A DNA stretch of 64,000 bases from Alitta virens (GCA_932294295.1 OW028573.1:63155829-63219828), one strand, 5' to 3'. Positions 39,101 to 53,621 are shown, numbered from the stretch's first letter. The notes: generated from the sequence alone by a model not told the origin. Numbers and translations: made by a program.

Positions 39101-42100
39101 GGCTGGGTGAGCAGCGGGCGATGGGATAGCTGTTTAATACAGAATAGAAAGATGGCCATTGTGAGGGGCCAGGCTTTGTGTAAAGGCCATAGCGGGTGGA
39201 GCACTCTCGTCAAGCATCGAGCTGCGGGGCTAATATCTACTTGGGTGACAGAGACAAGCCCGTCAGCGCTGGCACCCATCAACGTGGCGTTTCCACATCA
39301 AATAGTGGTGGGGGCATAGCGCATCCTAGGATGACTCCGTTGCTGCCACTGGCTGGCAGGTCAGACTGATCTCGCCCCACCCTCCCCTAATATGACAATA
39401 AGACCTGAGGCTGCTGCTGCCCAACCGCCTGCAGGAGCACAGCTCGTTCTGCTCCATCTAATTACTGCAGTAATTAAATAACACATTCTCAAAGCCACTA
39501 TTAAAAGCCTCCAGCCTGCCCTGGTGGGCTCAGCTGCCTAGTCCCTGGTCTCTGGGCGAATATGAGCGTTTTTAATTTGCTCCAGTCAAGAGTCCCTCTT
39601 ACTTTGTGAGAGGCTCCTGTGAGTGATTTTCTCAGGCAGATGGCTATCAATTAAAACACCAAGTGTTGGCAGGTGACGGAAACATTTAACAAGCCTCGTC
39701 TCTTATACATGATTTGTAAAAGCATGCGTTGCTTCTAAGCCTTCAATTTGGGCAGGCTATGGCATCCATTATTCTGCCTATTTCCATGACAAAACTAATA
39801 AACGAGGAGCTGTAATGATCAGTTCGCTGCACATTTACGAGTCGGTCACCTGTCAGAGAAAAGACTCTCTCGCTTTTTAAAATTGTAGTCATTTGTTTCG
39901 CCCAGCGAGCGACATGGAACGTACTTCAATGTCATTAATCACACATTAAATTTTACTGAATCCTGTAATGATGAACACTGAAGAGGCGTCCCTGCCTCGA
40001 CGTGACGAGAAATTTAATGGGGAATCCTGAATGTTTTCAAGGGGCGGCGTCACCACAGGACGGAGTGATCCAGGTCTTCCCAACATCTTTTTAATATGGA
40101 CCAAAACTCGTGAACTGCCTATGGCAACCATCCACATCAAACATTTTTGGCAACACACACGGACACCCTTATAGGACATATTGTTATAAAAGTACAGGTG
40201 TGTGGCAAAGCCATATGTGCAGGATATAATGCATTGTTGGTGGTGACAAAAAAGTTGTTGCTGTTGCTGACAATACACAGTTTTCTGCAAAGTCTGAAAC
40301 ATATAACTGGCGCAAACAGATCTGGGAGCAAATAAAAGTGTTGACAGAGTGGGCTATGAATCTGTGGAAAGGTAACAAGCTGATGTATGCACTGTCAGGA
40401 TGTCGTTAACCACCTACACAGGTGTGTAAACACCTTGACCAGCAACTGCCCAACTGACCACAAGGATGCAGGTGGCGATGGACAATGTCCTGCATGTCAT
40501 TCTTGAATCATGCATAGCAGCAATGACATGCATGACCACAAAAGAGAAAGAGCCAAAACACGTGCTCAGGCACATTCTGTACCAACTGCTACACACGAAA
40601 GCACATGCATCGACAAGCTGGTCAAATCTTAGATTGTCAATACTCGAATGCAACAATTAACTGGTTTTATGGCCCTCCATCTACAACATACATGCTCTAC
40701 AATTTTATTGCCGTCATTGAGACATACAAAGACATCCCCCATGCCACCTGGGGTCTCCCACACAGTCGACAAATCGTAAATGTTCATCAGTTGCACCTGA
40801 GTCTGCCATCCTCACTGGAAAGTAGTTATGCAAGAAAAATGAAAAGTGCGACCAAGAAAACATTTTTTAAAATGAGCAGACATGAGATGGAATCAAATCA
40901 TGTTTGCCTAATGCGCCAGCAGCTCTATCTGAATTTTGGCCTGGTGTCCTTGTCATGTAAAATTCTATCAATTTTTAATAGCATCTTATATAACTGTAGT
41001 TTACCATTACTTGAGGCATGGAAATAAATGGGAAATCAAGATTTATATGTAAGAACTTAAGAAGATATGCTTGTGAGATGGAGTTTTTTTATCATTAATC
41101 TTAAATCTGACAACTGTTATTTCTGGACAATTGAAATCCATGTTTTCTTATGCATGGTAAAAAGCATTCTGCATAGTCACGCCCTTCTTTGTGGTTTTGA
41201 GCAGTGTTTGTATCTTCTTTACTATAGCTGCATATGATTTATCATGGTGTGCACATGATGTTTGTTTCTTCATAGATATAAAAAAAAAAAAAAGACTCTT
41301 ATAATGGACCTTTAATGAATGAATACAAACTCTACAATGAGACGGAAATGTCATGACTATTCTATGATAGAAACAGAAGAGAGAGGCACCACCTGCTCTT
41401 GCCATGACATTTAAAGTTATACTGCCATTCTGTTGCAGCACCTTTTGGTGATAGCAACTCGGATCAAGATTTTAAAGTTTCCTTCAACCAGACCCGGTGG
41501 TGCGCACTTCTTCAATGTTACTGTGGCTCTCACAAAGATCTCGCGTGATGCGGGATCAGCCGACCCTCCTATTTCGTGTTGCAGAAGAGGAGGTTTTCTT
41601 CACTTGACCCAAACAGGTATCTCAAAAGACCCCATTGATTACAAGTAAGAGATGAAACAGCCAGTAACGCAGGCAAAGACGTAAGAACAATGGCTAAAAA
41701 CAGGAACCATAGCGTAAGGCACACAGATGGAAATGTAGAAAAAGGGCATATAGCCAGAAATAATGCTAAACCATGCATGGGTACAGAAAGTTAGTGATGT
41801 ATCAGCATGGATATATTTTGTACAACTCAGAATATTCTAATCCGCAGGATGTTGATGTCTGTGCAATGGAATATATCATTTATATTATAGTACGATAGTC
41901 AATGTTAAAACAAATAAAACTTCCCAAAAAGCATCATTGTAGTCCCCATATTTCAAACTGTGTACATTATGTCGTCCTCATGTCAATTCATTACAGAATC
42001 TTTCTCAAATATCTGAGAAGTGAACAACATCTAAATTGTCATGTTCATATAAACATTCTACTAGATCACTGCCACAACTAATAGTAAATTTAGTCACACG

Positions 42101-45100
42101 AGAAGGAAATGAAACTCCAGATCCACTAATAATTGAATACAATGTCAAGGTGCCAAGCTCCAAAATTGGGCTTTTTGTACAGCTATGACATTTGGCACAC
42201 AGTCATAAAACTTCACTTGCAGATTATTTTTAGATGTGGAGCCACCTTGATTTCAGCCAATAACATCTTATTGTGTTTATGAAAATAATCCTGGGCAACA
42301 GTGGCCATTATAAGCCACACAGTTCTGTTGCTATGTTAACTGATTAATAAAATGAGGTATTTTTTGAAAGTGCAACTCCTTTTGTCTCAGATAACATAAG
42401 ATAGACTCGTGCAACTAATGTTGAGGAAACTAATTAAAGCATGTTGTGTACTAAGTTCAGTAAATTTTGATATAAATCAACTAACATTCCTTATTTGGCA
42501 ATATGCAAATGAGGTATTATAATAAATCTTACTTTAAAGTAAAGAGTACATGGTTGTCACTGTATCACAGTCACTACAGCTATTCTTGATTGAAAATTAT
42601 TAGAGATATTATCAAAAAATGTAACATTAACAGATTTGTGAAACGGTTACCATGGAAACCAGCAAAATAAAAATAAAAGCTCACCAAAACAAACATGTCA
42701 CTTAAATGATAGCAAGCTTTAATTTCCTGAAAGTGCACTTATCGACCGATCTTAAAAGAAAATGTAGCCAGTCTATTCCTATAGTGGGTGTCTCAAAACG
42801 CAGGCACACACCAATGTTCTTCTCTTGAAAAAAAAAACACTGAGTAATGAACAATAAGTTATTAAATTTTTTGTACTCACGAAACGGATTAAGTTCCATA
42901 TAAATAAATTGACTCCAGGGCTAAGATGTATATGTCGCATGCAAACTGGAAGCCAGACGTAAGAAGATGCTCGGTAAAATGACAAATTTTCAGACAAAAA
43001 ACGACAAAGGAAACAGGTAGATGAGGTGAATATTGTCATCCGTGTAGAACTTTCAACAGCAGTAGCGTGTAACATGGAGAGTTGGATCTGATAGACATAT
43101 TCACAGTATCCAGTGCCTTACTTTCGTTAATGAGTTCTGGCAGTCCAAGTTTAGCAGTTTTACTCTAGCTGAGAGCTGAAAACCCAAACCTGTTCCCTTC
43201 ATCCATCAACCATGTACATTATACACATTTCCAAGGTAGAAGACTATATTACACAAAAAAAACCCATACCCATTTGGAAATCACTGTTGCTACAACCTCT
43301 GATTTTACCAACACATTTCACCATTCGGTTACTCTATCTCTTCTAAGCAGAATCTGATTCAGATGTCTGCTCCCAGTTATCATGCCTGATTGTCTGATGC
43401 CCCTGTATGATTGACACAACCCATGCATGTCAAGCTATCTGTCTTGTGTCCCACATGTCTGTCATTCTCTTCTCATGTCTGTCGCTCACTTTCCCATGTT
43501 TTATCTACGAACGGTTACTGTGGGGCCGCTATTCTATGCTGGTATTTTTGTGCAATTTTTGTCCTGTCACTTTATTTCAGTCCTCGATATGTGACGTGCC
43601 ACTCTTGGACCCCTACATTTTGCCAAGGTCCCGTCACCACAGCCTGTGTGTGTATGTATATTTCCATATAATTCATATTTGCAACGTTTTGCTTTCTCCC
43701 ATATTTGCGGGAGGGCAGAAGCCAATATTGGGCATAGGAGGAGGAGCAGCACATACCTATAACTGGGCAATAACTTGGTGATAACTGGTGATGCATGAGA
43801 CGTGTTGAACAGGCTGGGGGCCCACATCAGAGGCGCGAATGAGGCGGGCGCCATTCAGGACAAACACTCAGAACCGGTATACATGTCACTGGCCAATATT
43901 GCCCCGCCAATCCAATCAAGGGATCATGACATCCCGATGCTTCCCATGAAAAAAGCCCCCGTAGCATCCAGCACCCCTCCCTCTGCGACTCTAGATAGCT
44001 AGGGCTCTATCTAAACCTGCCAGCAGAACTATTCCTTTTCCATATTTCAACAGAACAGTGGTTCTCAGCTAATGCTTTTTGTGTGAGGCAGCCCACTCCA
44101 TCCGAGGTGTTGTCATGAGCAGTTTGTACCGCTGTCTTGCTTTCACTCAACCTCATCTCTCATTGCCTGATGGAGTTTATAAGACCTGACAAACTTCTAA
44201 TATTTGTGAGTGCTTTAATTTATCCTCCCATTCCCTTATTATTCTTCCCACATAGCACATTTTATGTTGTTCCTTCACACTCTTTAATAATGCAATACGT
44301 CTAAATCAGGACTCTTCTTACCCTAGCCATAAATACGTGATGAAGTATCATTAATTAATTGATCTATTGTCTCTTACACTGCATAAAGAAGACCCAAAAA
44401 TAGCTTTTTTACACGATGCTCTGATTTGTGGAGAAACGTGCTTGTTAGATGCTTGTTTTGTTCCTGATGAATTTTCACCCACTGAGTTGATTCATTAGTG
44501 TATAATTAAATAATTTTTGAATTATAACCTGCTTATAAGAAGTTCGCAATTTCCTAATTCTGTCTTGAAGAGATGTTGAGTTTTGATGCAGCTTATTAGT
44601 TCATATCACTGTCAATTAGCACTTCTTACAAGTAGAGCCGTTGTCTAAATGAAATTTACATGTAAAATCAAATAGACAAGAGGTGCTAACACAATAACAT
44701 AAGCAACTATGAGTCTAAGTGAAAACATTTGCAGGCTCTTTCACAGCATGTTGTAATTTAATTACAAGACAAAGCCTCTGATATTGTATTCTCTTCATGT
44801 CTTGAGTAGAAGGAGCAGTTTCCTGCAGTTTAGTCAACCAAGTCCTTTTGTGTCAGAACTGGGATTGTCCTTTTCTGTGGTAGATTGAATTTAAAAGTAA
44901 AATATTATATTGAGTTACATTAAAACATGCAGAGGGAGGTGGCTGGTTTGTAGCAAACATTAAAATCAAATTTGGGGAATGTGAAGGGATGCAAATTGGT
45001 GATGGATGCTGCCAGTAATTGAGGCAGATGGAAGAGCAGGGCCAGTGCACACATTGTATTTGTGCTCTGTATGAAACATGTGCCCTGACACCGCTCTCCG

Positions 45101-46849
45101 TTTATTTCATCCATCGTGGAAGACAAATAAAACAGCAGCAAAACTGAGTGGAGTACTACGTGTTTGCTAATGTGACGACCATGTGTCTGTCTTTGTGGCT
45201 AGAGTCAACAGACACGTTTTGTTTGCAGGCTGACGTTGCATGCGGCAAACAATGTGATTGAACTTTTTCCCTAAGTCATGCAATGGGCTATGCTCAAAAG
45301 GATGATTTACATACAATTGAAAGTCATCAATGAAAATTAGAGACCCAGCATGCATGTTATTCAGTGACCGTTGCCTGCTGACGGCTGTGGCAGGAGGGGA
45401 TATTTAGTCCTCCCCTGCCATGAATATTGGCCCATTGGATCGATCCCATCATTGGAGGAACGTGGTCAAGGAAGCCGATGTTTATTTGATACGGCTCTGG
45501 TTTGTTTTATAGCATGCTGCGGTGTTCCATAGAACACGGTGCATTAAACCCTGCATGTTTGGGAGGGGCTGGAGGCATCAGTCTTCCAATGCAAGATTGG
45601 TAAGGGTGTGCAAAGGGGTGTGCAGGAGGACAGAGCAATATAAGCTAGATGACACACACATGCATCCCATGCCCCATCCATGCCCTTCCCATGCTCCATC
45701 AGTGCCTTGGAGGCAGAAGGGTTGAATCAGCCGGAATGCGGTCAGGGTAGGGGCTCGTTAGGCCCTGGCATGGGGCAAAGTACAGAGCACATGAGTTTGA
45801 CATGAGCCTGATACATTGTGCATGCATAGGGCACTGCTTATGGGCCCTTGGCCTTATGGGGGAGGTTCGCCTCTTGGGAGAGATGAGGTCCTCACCTTGG
45901 CTTGTCTGCTTTGATTGCTGTCCACGCGTAGACCGCCCTGAGGCACACCGTCAAGACGATTTACAGGCTTTGCTTCCTTATACTTTGTAAGCACGGCTGA
46001 TAAACGAGATTAGCCCGGGCGGATGACGGAGATGAGTTGGTCGCACACGGCCTTATTTCTTAGGCTTCTGATCCACGTCTCCTCTGACCGATCAGGATCA
46101 CCAGACGCAATTATAACATCAGAGGACTCAAGCCGTAAGCAATCAAGGCAGCCAGTCAGAGGACCACCAGTATCAATATTATAGCCAGAACCCGATGCCC
46201 TGCTGACTCCTCTGTTTGCACCAGTCTCCCTCCTCTCTGGGTGACCGTGTTGAACTCTGTGAGGATAACTGATGGGATGACTACGATCAGACCGAGATAC
46301 GATATTCCTGCCTGCCCTGTACGCTTTTCCTACTTGCCTTGAAATGGAATAATAAGCCAGGGCTGCTTCCAAGCCTTGGTTTGCCTCGGACCAGCAGCCC
46401 TCTGAGCCCAGACAGATGGCCTAATACTTCATCCCTGAGAGCAACTCAACTAATATGAAGATCACGCCTCCATCAGGAAATGTCTTTGATCCTTCACCAC
46501 GATAAAATTCCCTTAACTAGGCGCCTCAATCAATAGGCTGTTCCACGTTTTCCTTGTTGGCTGCGTGAAAAGGTGCTCAAGCAGAGAGCCAGTGCGTCAG
46601 ATTGTTAGGAGGGCGTGCAAGCATAACTTGCCAGGCTCTAACGCTGGTCAGTTGTGTGAGGGAACTGCCAAAGTGCATTACTGCTCTCCACCTTTTATCG
46701 ATTCCCCAGTGTAAGCCAGTCCTCTTGTCTGAACTTTTAAGGCAGCCTATTTATTTCCACCCATGGCTTGCCAGCGAGCAGGCTGTTGAATACAACCTGA
46801 GGGGGTTCTGCTAGAAGTGTCTGAAGAAACATAAACGGAAGTTTGCTAA
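36111..46849. other. Upstream flank: no gene seen
   Basis: GC-balanced to about 40 kb, AT-rich at 41-43 kb, then balanced again from about 45 kb. Holds an A-rich run near 41279-41293 and an octamer ATGCAAAT at 42503-42510. Open frames up to 140 codons (for example 40605-41027, +) have no recognised domain and no supporting splice structure. Confidence 0.6.
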
Positions 46850-47330
46850 CTTACGTTGTCCGGTGCAGAGTGCCTCCTAATGGTGGGTAGTTCCGCACTT
46901 TATTGGGAAGTAGCGTGGGCACACCTTGGAGCCAGAGAGCGTCTCTAAAGCGCGATGAAGAAAACACGTTTAAATCCGAGCAGCCTCGATCAATTGCAGC
47001 TTGCCTGTTTTCACTGCGAGTGCTAGCCGTGCCGGCAAATCCATCAATGGCTAGGCGGCCGCCACCTCCCCGCCCAATATAGAGTGGCGCTGCAGTCGAC
47101 CTGTGCGAGATCTCGCGCCACGAGAATGCCACCACGTGACACCCTTCCCATCAAGCTGTGTGCTGATCATGAATACCGATACGCGATTGAAGAATGCTGT
47201 TTCGTCTTAATCCTCTCTCTTAATGATGTTTACTTTTCAAATAATACACTAGACGAGCGGGCTTTGCATCCAAAACTCCGCGCGTGCCCTGCTTATCCCA
47301 AGACGATTAGTCAACAGCAAGAGAATTTCG
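46850..47330 (-). promoter_or_regulatory. CpG-dense block, candidate distal promoter / non-coding first exon
   Basis: Roughly 30 CpGs in about 420 bp by my count, far denser than the surroundings. Includes GCGGCCGC, ATCTCGCGCC (half of a TCTCGCGAGA promoter motif) and CCACGTGAC. On the minus strand the block ends at a good donor (ACAAC|GTAAGT at about 46855). The frame over it lacks an ATG, so if transcribed leftward it would be a 5' UTR exon, possibly of the lectin gene 11 kb downstream. Promoter activity is inference. Confidence 0.35.
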
Positions 47331-49853
47331 TCTGCTCTTCTCGGCTCACTTGGCTCAGTTAATGTATTGATAAGGACATGGCGTAGTTATGCCATACAAT
47401 CCCTCCGCCAAACAATGTTCAGTGTCCCGGATGCTGGGAACGACAGTGGAATCTATTGAAGGGAGGAGGAGGGAGGACTCCAGCTGCCTGCCATAATAGT
47501 CTGCATAATAGCAACAGTGCAGGCTCCATCGTCAGTGTAGCCCTGGGCAGATCTCGCGCAAATGGTCCTCAGCCTGTATATGACGTCGAATGCCTCTATT
47601 CCGGATCAAGTGGGTGACACTAGAGGGGGCTCTACAAACCAGGGCACGTGGTTGGCCTACCAGCCGACTGGTCCTTGCTGCTGAGCAATACAGTGTACAA
47701 ACCCAGTCAGCTTGCTGCTACATTCCCTACACCGCCTCAGTCTGTAAACAGAATACCTAATTTCTGCCAAGCAGGTCCTCACTTAAACTGCTGCATCGCC
47801 CTGTTGAAATTCTAGCATCTGCGACGATGGTGGAGACTGGAGCAAATGGACAAGCTGCTTGCTTAGCATTAAGGCAGGGGAAATGGATGTTGTGCGGCGA
47901 AACCAGTCAGAACTATCACTTCAAAAATTCATGTATGCAGCAAATACATCTTGCAGAATATGTTGTTGAGAGCAAAACAGAGAAGGGTTGAAGGATGGCG
48001 CCTCTCTGAGGAGCAATTTGCCAGCGACATCCACAGGCCGTTTTTAGCCTGACATATGTATAATAGTAAAGCAAGATAAAGCTGCAGGACGTGAGAATGA
48101 TGCAGTGTGATATATGGTGGAATTGAGCAAGGCGTCGGAGCCTCCTATGTTTCTTTACAACTGATAAATAGCAGGCCTTTAAGAGGCAGAGAGCTGTTCT
48201 ATGGATACACTGAGCTTGAGGTGCCAGAACCTGCCAGGGCTGCGGCAAGACGCACTCAGTGGCGCTTCACAGCTTCGCAGATGAGCGCGGTGAAACTATT
48301 TCTGGGCACTTGGTGAAAAGGCCTGGATAGCAGGCTGAATAGTGCTCAGGTAATCACGAGGGGCATTGTTATGTTGCCCGACCGCTTGGCCTGCGGTCTG
48401 CCCAACCACAGCACTCCAGGCCTTCAATAAAACTCTAATCAGCCTCTACTAGCCGATAATTACATGTTCTTTCATTACTCGGCCAGCCAGAGCTGCCGAT
48501 AGAAAATTAATACCAGGGCGATATTGAGGCTGTCCCATTAGGACACCCAGCAACGCCGGACTAGATTGGAGGTGCGGCGGGACCTGTTGGACCTCTGACC
48601 GACGGTCTTGCCACAGGTCAGCCTAGTGCAGGGAATTCACTTACGCCCCTCACTGCAGCAGATGCAGTGCCACATATAGACCACTGGGAGCGCAGCCTCT
48701 GGATTATAGCTGTGCCGATTGTTCATGTATAACAGCAGCAATCTGCTCCCTCCAAGTTGCTTCGATTTTCTGTCCAGCCTAGCATGTTGGTTCACCACGA
48801 ACCAAATCGCGTTAAATTTGATATGGACCCACTGGCCGCAGTCATCATGCGTTTACTCAGGCGATGAGATTTGCCCCTGTAAATAGCAAGCTAAAGGGGA
48901 TAGACTGAGCCAGGCAATATGATCAGGTGCACATATTATCAATCTAATTGTGCAATCAGATTAATATTTGAGGTTCATATGCTACAGAAAGGCCCACCGG
49001 TTACTACGCACTGCTGCGGGCTATGAAAAATATTCCATCATCCGCTATTGTTTTCCTAGTCAAAATGGATGGATGGTTTTTGTGACTAGAGCTGCTGCGC
49101 GCACATAACAGTCCCGAACTGTGGAGTCAGCGTTAGTCAGGAATGCTGTCCCAAGTTGGTAGTTGGTGCGCGTAGTGCCTTTGTTGCGACTGCGGGGATG
49201 TGCTATGAGCCTGTAGCTCATATGGCGGATTGTAATATGCCATAAAATGGGACAGAAGAGGAGATTGTGTGGCGAGGAGTCGTGGAGCTGCAGTGATGGG
49301 CCCGCGCGAGTAGATAGGGTTTGGAGAGTGACAGCGCTAACTCTGCATTCAGGCCCTGCAGCCCCATCGGTCATCATGATGCCAAACCCCCTAGCTGATC
49401 CAGATACAAAGGCCAAGCAATCTCCCCTTCCCTCCTTTGATTTTCCACCTGTCAAATCTTTTGCCATCCATGTCGTCTTCTCCATTTTCTTTTCACATAG
49501 ACCAATGGCAATCCTGATGTCTTGGTGACAGCTCTGCCCTCCAGGTCCCCCACCCTTGAACACCTAATAACAACGCGCCACACTTTCCATTTTAACCTAA
49601 CCAAATGGCTCCCTCAAGCCATCACGAACTTTTTTGAGAAAGACTAAAGCTTCGTGCTCGCGTTAAAATAACATCATCCTTTGCTTTAACCGTTGCTAGT
49701 TGAGGCTGCTGCAGGTGTGGAGTCTTAATTGCTTAAATAAATTGGATTTTAAAATGTTTTCAGGGCATTGAATTTAAAGAAAATAGGTGTCGTTAATTTC
49801 TGTTGCAAGAGATTCGCTAATGTCAACAACCTCTGTCACCTGTAGCTAAGGCG

Positions 49854-49875
49854 TTTTTTTTTTTTTTTTTTTTTT
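49854..49875. repeat. T22 homopolymer
   Basis: An uninterrupted run of 22 thymines. Confidence 0.93.
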
Positions 49876-51595
49876 AATCTAAGACTTTGCACTTAATTCC
49901 AGACCTTATCTTAAACTCCTCGTTTACAATCGTTGTGTCGTATTTTTTTTTACTCTACATGACGTAGTTACATATGTCTGTGGTCTACTTATAAAATGTC
50001 ACGAGTCACCCGCACTTGCATCAGTTGTTACTCAGCCAAAAGAAAAGTTTTTAATATGAAACAACAAGCCTATTTGGAAAAGTAATTCTACCTATATACT
50101 TTTGCTTAATTTTTTCGCTATCTTCAAAAAAAAATTAATTAGTGACAGGCATGAGGCAGTAATGAAATCTACAGTTGCTTGCAGGAAAGCTTATAATGGT
50201 TAATACTCTTGGTTGCCATGCACTTTTCAGGTATGCTGCAATGCCTGTAATGGGAAGTAGCCCGAGGAATTATTGCATGGAGAAAACTTCGCCTCATCAA
50301 ATTAATCTAATCAGGAGATAGCGCGGCTTGTGCATCTGTCAGAGAAAAAAGAAGTTGCCGTTTGTTAGAGAGCTGAAATTAATCGCGAGTTAGAATTGCC
50401 TGACAACATGTAGAGCGCCAATGTAGCTTGAATAATTAAGTAGGAGGATTAAACAGGCCTTGCATGGTGTGAAGGTGTGTGGGATGGACTGGACACGGGC
50501 GTGACAGAGGCCAATAGACAGGAGATGGTTAACAAAGGTCGTTGAATTCAGTTCAATTTCCCCTCAGCCTTTTCAAGCTGGACCTCCCTGTATTGCGTGC
50601 GAAGAGTGATCAGGCACATGACGCAGTTAAAGGGATCCAGAAGATCCAAGGCAGACGCAAAAACAGAGAGAAAAAAAAAAGAACAGAGAAAAGGCAGAAA
50701 AAATACAGAAAAACGCAAGAGTGGTCGTTGTACAAAAGCCAATCATAGAAAGGATTAAGAAAACAATGAAATTTTAGAGAGACTATGGCTGAACGGCTGT
50801 GATAAAGTGAAGCTCCGCAGAGGACAGTTTGTCTACAAGATAGAAGAACTCCTGTAGCGACTCATAAAGAGGAGCATTGATCGATCTGGTCCAACCAGAC
50901 TATCTCGTGTAAGCCCTCGTCTGCAAGAGGAAAACGACTGATAAAATGGGGCGTGCAATCCCTCCAGACCTATTGTAGATGTTTCTAAAACACAGGATGC
51001 ACCATTCTCTATAGTCGTCATGATCACGCAGCCTTGAAATATTACTTAACACAGCGAGACCAGGCTACAACTGATGACGAATCCAGACCACAATAGATGC
51101 TGCAGTGGGGCACTTTTCTCTTAACTCTTTTCTTTCGACTCCTCTTCTTCCATTTTGTGAAAAATTGCCAACAATTGACGCTGCTCAAGGGTAAATGTGA
51201 CACGAACAATGCATCAAGTGATGCAGAGAGAATTCCTTTTTTATGCCAACAATACGAAAATCCTCCTTTAAGTACATTGGCGTGTAATTGTGGATAAAAA
51301 CCGGTCTTAATTTGAGAATCGTTTTAACAGGCTATAGTGGCACGTGTGTACATGTTGTTGTGAGTTGCTTTTGCTTTTCTCTCTACATTCTTAGTGTGGC
51401 AGTATTTCGTGACGCCTCTGCCACAGAGATTCAATTAAGAGCAGATTAGAGGCTTAGCTGTTACCTTAAGATTATATACTTGCCAAAGTCATTTCCTCAG
51501 GATCACTTGCAAAATAAGAGTGCAGCTGCAACAACAAAGGAGATTTAATGTTGCTGTCCATCAATGGTATTGATGAAGGCTCCGTGCTTACAATA

Positions 51596-51607
51596 CCCCC
51601 CCCCCCC
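51596..51607. repeat. C12 homopolymer
   Basis: A run of 12 cytosines. Confidence 0.9.
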
Positions 51608-52456
51608 CTGTTGGCAGTGAGTATGAGAAGAGGTAGTGACCAAGAAAGTATGCTGCTTGGAATTGGTGATCATACACAAGAAGGAAGCATGTTATTGCTC
51701 CTGCCCATTTACCTATGGAATTACAATGGCTTGTTGCCTGAGTGCTTGTCTTTTTGCTGCTTTTTCTTGTTCATCATTTTAGTGCCATGTCTAGTAGCTC
51801 TTGGCTTTTTCACATCTGATTTACATGAGTGGCTTGAAGCTTGCAGCATATGACAACATATAGATGGCCGTCAGTGCAAAATGTCATTTCTCATGCCAAT
51901 TTATAAAGCACGTATTAAGCCATGTCAATTACATAATTGTCTATTTATTTTATTATGTAATTTACCATGCTGACATGTATCCACCTACCCCCTGTGTATC
52001 TAGAATAATCGAATTCATGGACAACCAAATCTGTTAATATCAAATTATAATTCATGGCAAATATTACAGGTGATACCATGGAAAGAAGATTACCTTAATT
52101 GTACGATCACATGTTAAGCGCTTTTATTTGAATAATTTTACGTGTTTAATAATCAATTTACCCCATATAGATAACATTTATATGGTGACATCCAGCTGTT
52201 GTATCAAATCACACATGTATTTATTAAAGTAGGAGTTCCCTTACCTCATAAGACGCAAAAAGTAAGGTAGTTACTGACATTCACTAAATGTTGCGCAAAG
52301 CCCTCTGAAACCATTTAGTTAAAGCACTTTATGAGACAATGTCTATTGCAATTACAGTAATTTTCAAACCTCTCGGTTTGAAATAATACCACATACTTCC
52401 ACTAAAATGTTGTGCAATTAACAATGTCAGTTACTGAGTGCTGGGTTGGGTGGGGT

Positions 52457-52641
52457 TGGGGCCTAGCTCAGTGGTAGTGCGCTGGGCTTCCAACCACTGG
52501 GTCCCGGGTTCAATTCCAGGACGAGCCCATGTTGGATGGCTGTTTCATCCTCGTCTCATTGCCATGGTCCCTATCTGTTCTAATAAGCCCATCAGGTGCA
52601 GAAATACAAGACGTAAAGCCCTAATTCACCACCACCACCAC
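52457..52641 (+). mobile_element. SINE-A copy 1 (tRNA-derived)
   Basis: The tRNA-like head has a perfect pol III A box (TAGCTCAGTGG, 52464-52474) and B box (GGTTCAATTCC, 52507-52517), 43 bp apart as in ordinary tRNAs. The anticodon-loop position reads CTTCCAA, as in tRNA-Gly(UCC), but stems are imperfect. The body ends GCAGAAATACAAGACGTAAAGCCCTA followed by an ACC-rich tail. The second copy at 62149 shares head and tail but lacks about 36 bp in the middle. Confidence 0.85.
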
Positions 52642-52833
52642 TACTGCGTGCTTGGCAGATTTGGTGCCATCGAAACAGCCATAAAACGTTTTATTAGCAA
52701 GGATTGCCAAGCTTCCTATACCGAATTACTGATCAACTTCTTCGTGATTTAAGGTTGCCTGTTTCTAAGACAAGGCGATTTGAAAACTTTGTATTGCACC
52801 AAAAACAGAGGAATACCACGAATATATTATTAG
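52642..52833. other. Spacer between SINEs
   Basis: Short spacer; nothing recognised. Confidence 0.6.
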
Positions 52834-53156
52834 CTTGGTGGTCTAATGGTTAAGGAATCCACCAATCCCATATTTGCCAGCTCTGCTGAAAGTGTCGTAA
52901 CCTGGGTTCGATCCCAGATCCGGGCACTCTTCATAGATGTCGATCGCATTGAGACGTTTTAAAAATTGGAAGTGACTTGTACTCAGTGTCTATGCTTAGG
53001 CAATTAACAGACCCCACTCATGGGGTAAATGTGTAACATGGTGTGGACTTCCAAGTCTTAACTTCTCATCATTACGTCTGCCTCTGGCAGTTGGTCATAT
53101 AAATTGACTAAGCTTCAGACCCAGTAGCATTGAGACATTAGACATAACATAACATT
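52834..53156 (+). mobile_element. SINE-B copy 1 (longest copy)
   Basis: The head TGGTGGTCTAATGGTTAAGG strongly resembles the 5' half of tRNA-Glu. It has an A box (TGGTCTAATGG, 52839-52849) and a consensus B box (GGTTCGATCCC, 52905-52915). The boxes are 66 bp apart, longer than a normal tRNA. A unique body of about 230 bp follows, shared with copies at 53622 and 14743, then a short (ACATA)n-like tail. Confidence 0.85.
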
Positions 53157-53621
53157 GTCCCAGTAATAATTACGCAGAATTCAAATTGAAATTTTGCACA
53201 GATCTAGAACATGGCATCCCTTCAGGTCTTCCAGATTCCAAATTTCATAAATAACTTGGTAAACAATTCAGAGTACAAAATAATTAAACAAATATTACAG
53301 GATAACTATAAACAATCAAACAGATAACAACTATAAACAATAAAACAACCAAACAAAGGAAATCAATCTCTGTTTTTGTCATGTTCAGTTCTTGACATGC
53401 CTTGAAATGAATGATGTCAGCTGTCAACTGAGAGCAAAAAATATACTTCCATTCCATGTAATTATTATAGGGATAATAAGAACAGGTTGATAAACTTTTA
53501 CTGTCAAATTTCACATATTTTCATAATGGTTTAATCCGCTGCAAGTCATATCTGTAATTGAGGTATGAAACTAACTTATGTAGCAGTTGATGTAATATTC
53601 TGGTGCAATAAACAAAGTCAC

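Larger units (their letters stand above)
47331..52456. other. Upstream flank: no gene seen
   Basis: Mostly GC-balanced to about 49.6 kb. Carries a T22 run (49854-49875) and a C12 run (51596-51607). The longest open frame of the window (49060-49563, minus, 167 codons) has no ATG at its start and no recognised domain. Confidence 0.6.

Noticed and set aside
49060..49563. Longest open frame of the window (167 codons, minus)
   Set aside because: Starts at GTG, not ATG, has no recognisable domain or repeat, and lies in GC-balanced sequence where long chance frames are expected.
50548..50742. Minus-strand frame with a signal-peptide-like start, as an alternative first exon
   Set aside because: The hydrophobic run comes from an A-rich tract read in reverse and no usable donor in phase 1 follows. 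The exon at 35537-35618 fits far better.
52457..52528. Functional tRNA-Gly gene
   Set aside because: The pol III boxes are intact but the acceptor and anticodon stems do not pair, and the same head recurs at 62157 attached to the same non-tRNA body. It is a SINE.
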